Source: Ignavibacteriales bacterium
Lineage (GTDB): Bacteria; Bacteroidota; Ignavibacteria; Ignavibacteriales; Melioribacteraceae
Direction of reading: 5' to 3'
Length of the DNA stretch: 12,791 bases
NCBI GenBank assembly: GCA_027080245.1
Contig: JALWSN010000486.1
Span: forward strand, 1 to 12,791
The position numbers and the translations under genes are program-made. Position 1 is the stretch's first letter, and each line of letters begins with the position of its first letter. This document shows positions 12,679-12,791 of this stretch, piece by piece. A model generated the notes under the pieces. The model was not told the DNA's origin, did no database searches, and saw only the letters and a program-made list of their open reading frames with translations.

Positions 12679-12791
12679 TTATTCTTCCCATTTCAAATAA
12701 TCGTCTTCGCCCGTTAGTTCCTCGAACCTTCGTTCAATTATTAAATCTTTATTTTTAATCCTCTTTTCAATTGATTTTTTAAGTTCCGCGA
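12679..12791 (-). CDS. C-terminal fragment of an unidentified protein (cut by right edge)
   Basis: Read from the right edge on the minus strand, a frame stays open for 36 codons to a TAA at 12679-12681. The visible residues begin AELKKSIEKRIKNKDL and end EELTGEDDYLKWEE. They are highly charged and helix-forming, which looks like real coding sequence, and the stop sits right at the shared terminator, as expected for convergent genes. Too short to name a family. Confidence 0.6.
   Translation of the reverse strand, partial: AELKKSIEKRIKNKDLIIERRFEELTGEDDYLKWEE

Noticed and set aside
1..12791. Mobile elements, integrase sites, CRISPR arrays, toxin-antitoxin pairs
   Set aside because: No transposase or integrase motifs, no regularly spaced repeats, and no small toxin-like gene pair were seen on either strand.

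Overview
The window looks like chromosome of an Ignavibacteriota/Chlorobi-side member of the Bacteroidota superphylum. The evidence is a type IX secretion (T9SS) C-terminal signal of the YPNPFNPETTIKY type, a fused SecDF translocase, two clear Bacteroidota-type promoters (TTG, 20 nt, TATATTTG), and at the same time strong Shine-Dalgarno sites before most genes, which Bacteroidota proper usually lack. Base composition is AT-rich with long A/T runs between genes. I see no mobile element, CRISPR array, tRNA or rRNA.

Layout from left to right. (1) 1-2807, minus strand: two secreted proteins, a glycoside-hydrolase-39-like protein with a T9SS tail (957-2807) followed by a sialidase-like beta-propeller protein cut by the left edge (1-893). 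They look like an extracellular polysaccharide-degrading pair. (2) 2808-3244: a 437-base gap with two 25-bp dyads, a 12-bp direct repeat and the secDF terminator. (3) 3245-6274, minus: secDF with its own promoter and terminator. (4) 6414-8153, minus: the ribosomal operon rpsF-ssb-rpsR-rplI, with a clear promoter at one end and a clear terminator at the other. (5) 8284-8706, minus: a small single-pass membrane protein of unknown role. (6) 9009-9971, plus: a TerB-like helical protein followed by a macrodomain ADP-ribose hydrolase, probably one transcript. (7) 10096-12067, minus: a divergent GroES-like co-chaperonin whose gene overlaps by 8 bp an M3/M2-type metallopeptidase that starts with TTG. 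(8) 12219-12665, plus: an exported protein with a coiled coil and a BamE/SmpA-like end, closed by a perfect 30-bp palindrome. (9) 12679-12791, minus: the C-terminal end of one more gene that enters from the right edge.

Functionally the window is mostly housekeeping (protein export, translation, ssDNA binding). The accessory parts are the secreted carbohydrate-active pair, the TerB/macrodomain pair and the co-chaperonin/peptidase pair. None of these is a demonstrated new system. The most distinctive observations are the TerB/macrodomain operon, the orphan co-chaperonin coupled to a peptidase, an SSB without the usual C-terminal tip, and the coexistence of Bacteroidota promoters with strong Shine-Dalgarno sites.
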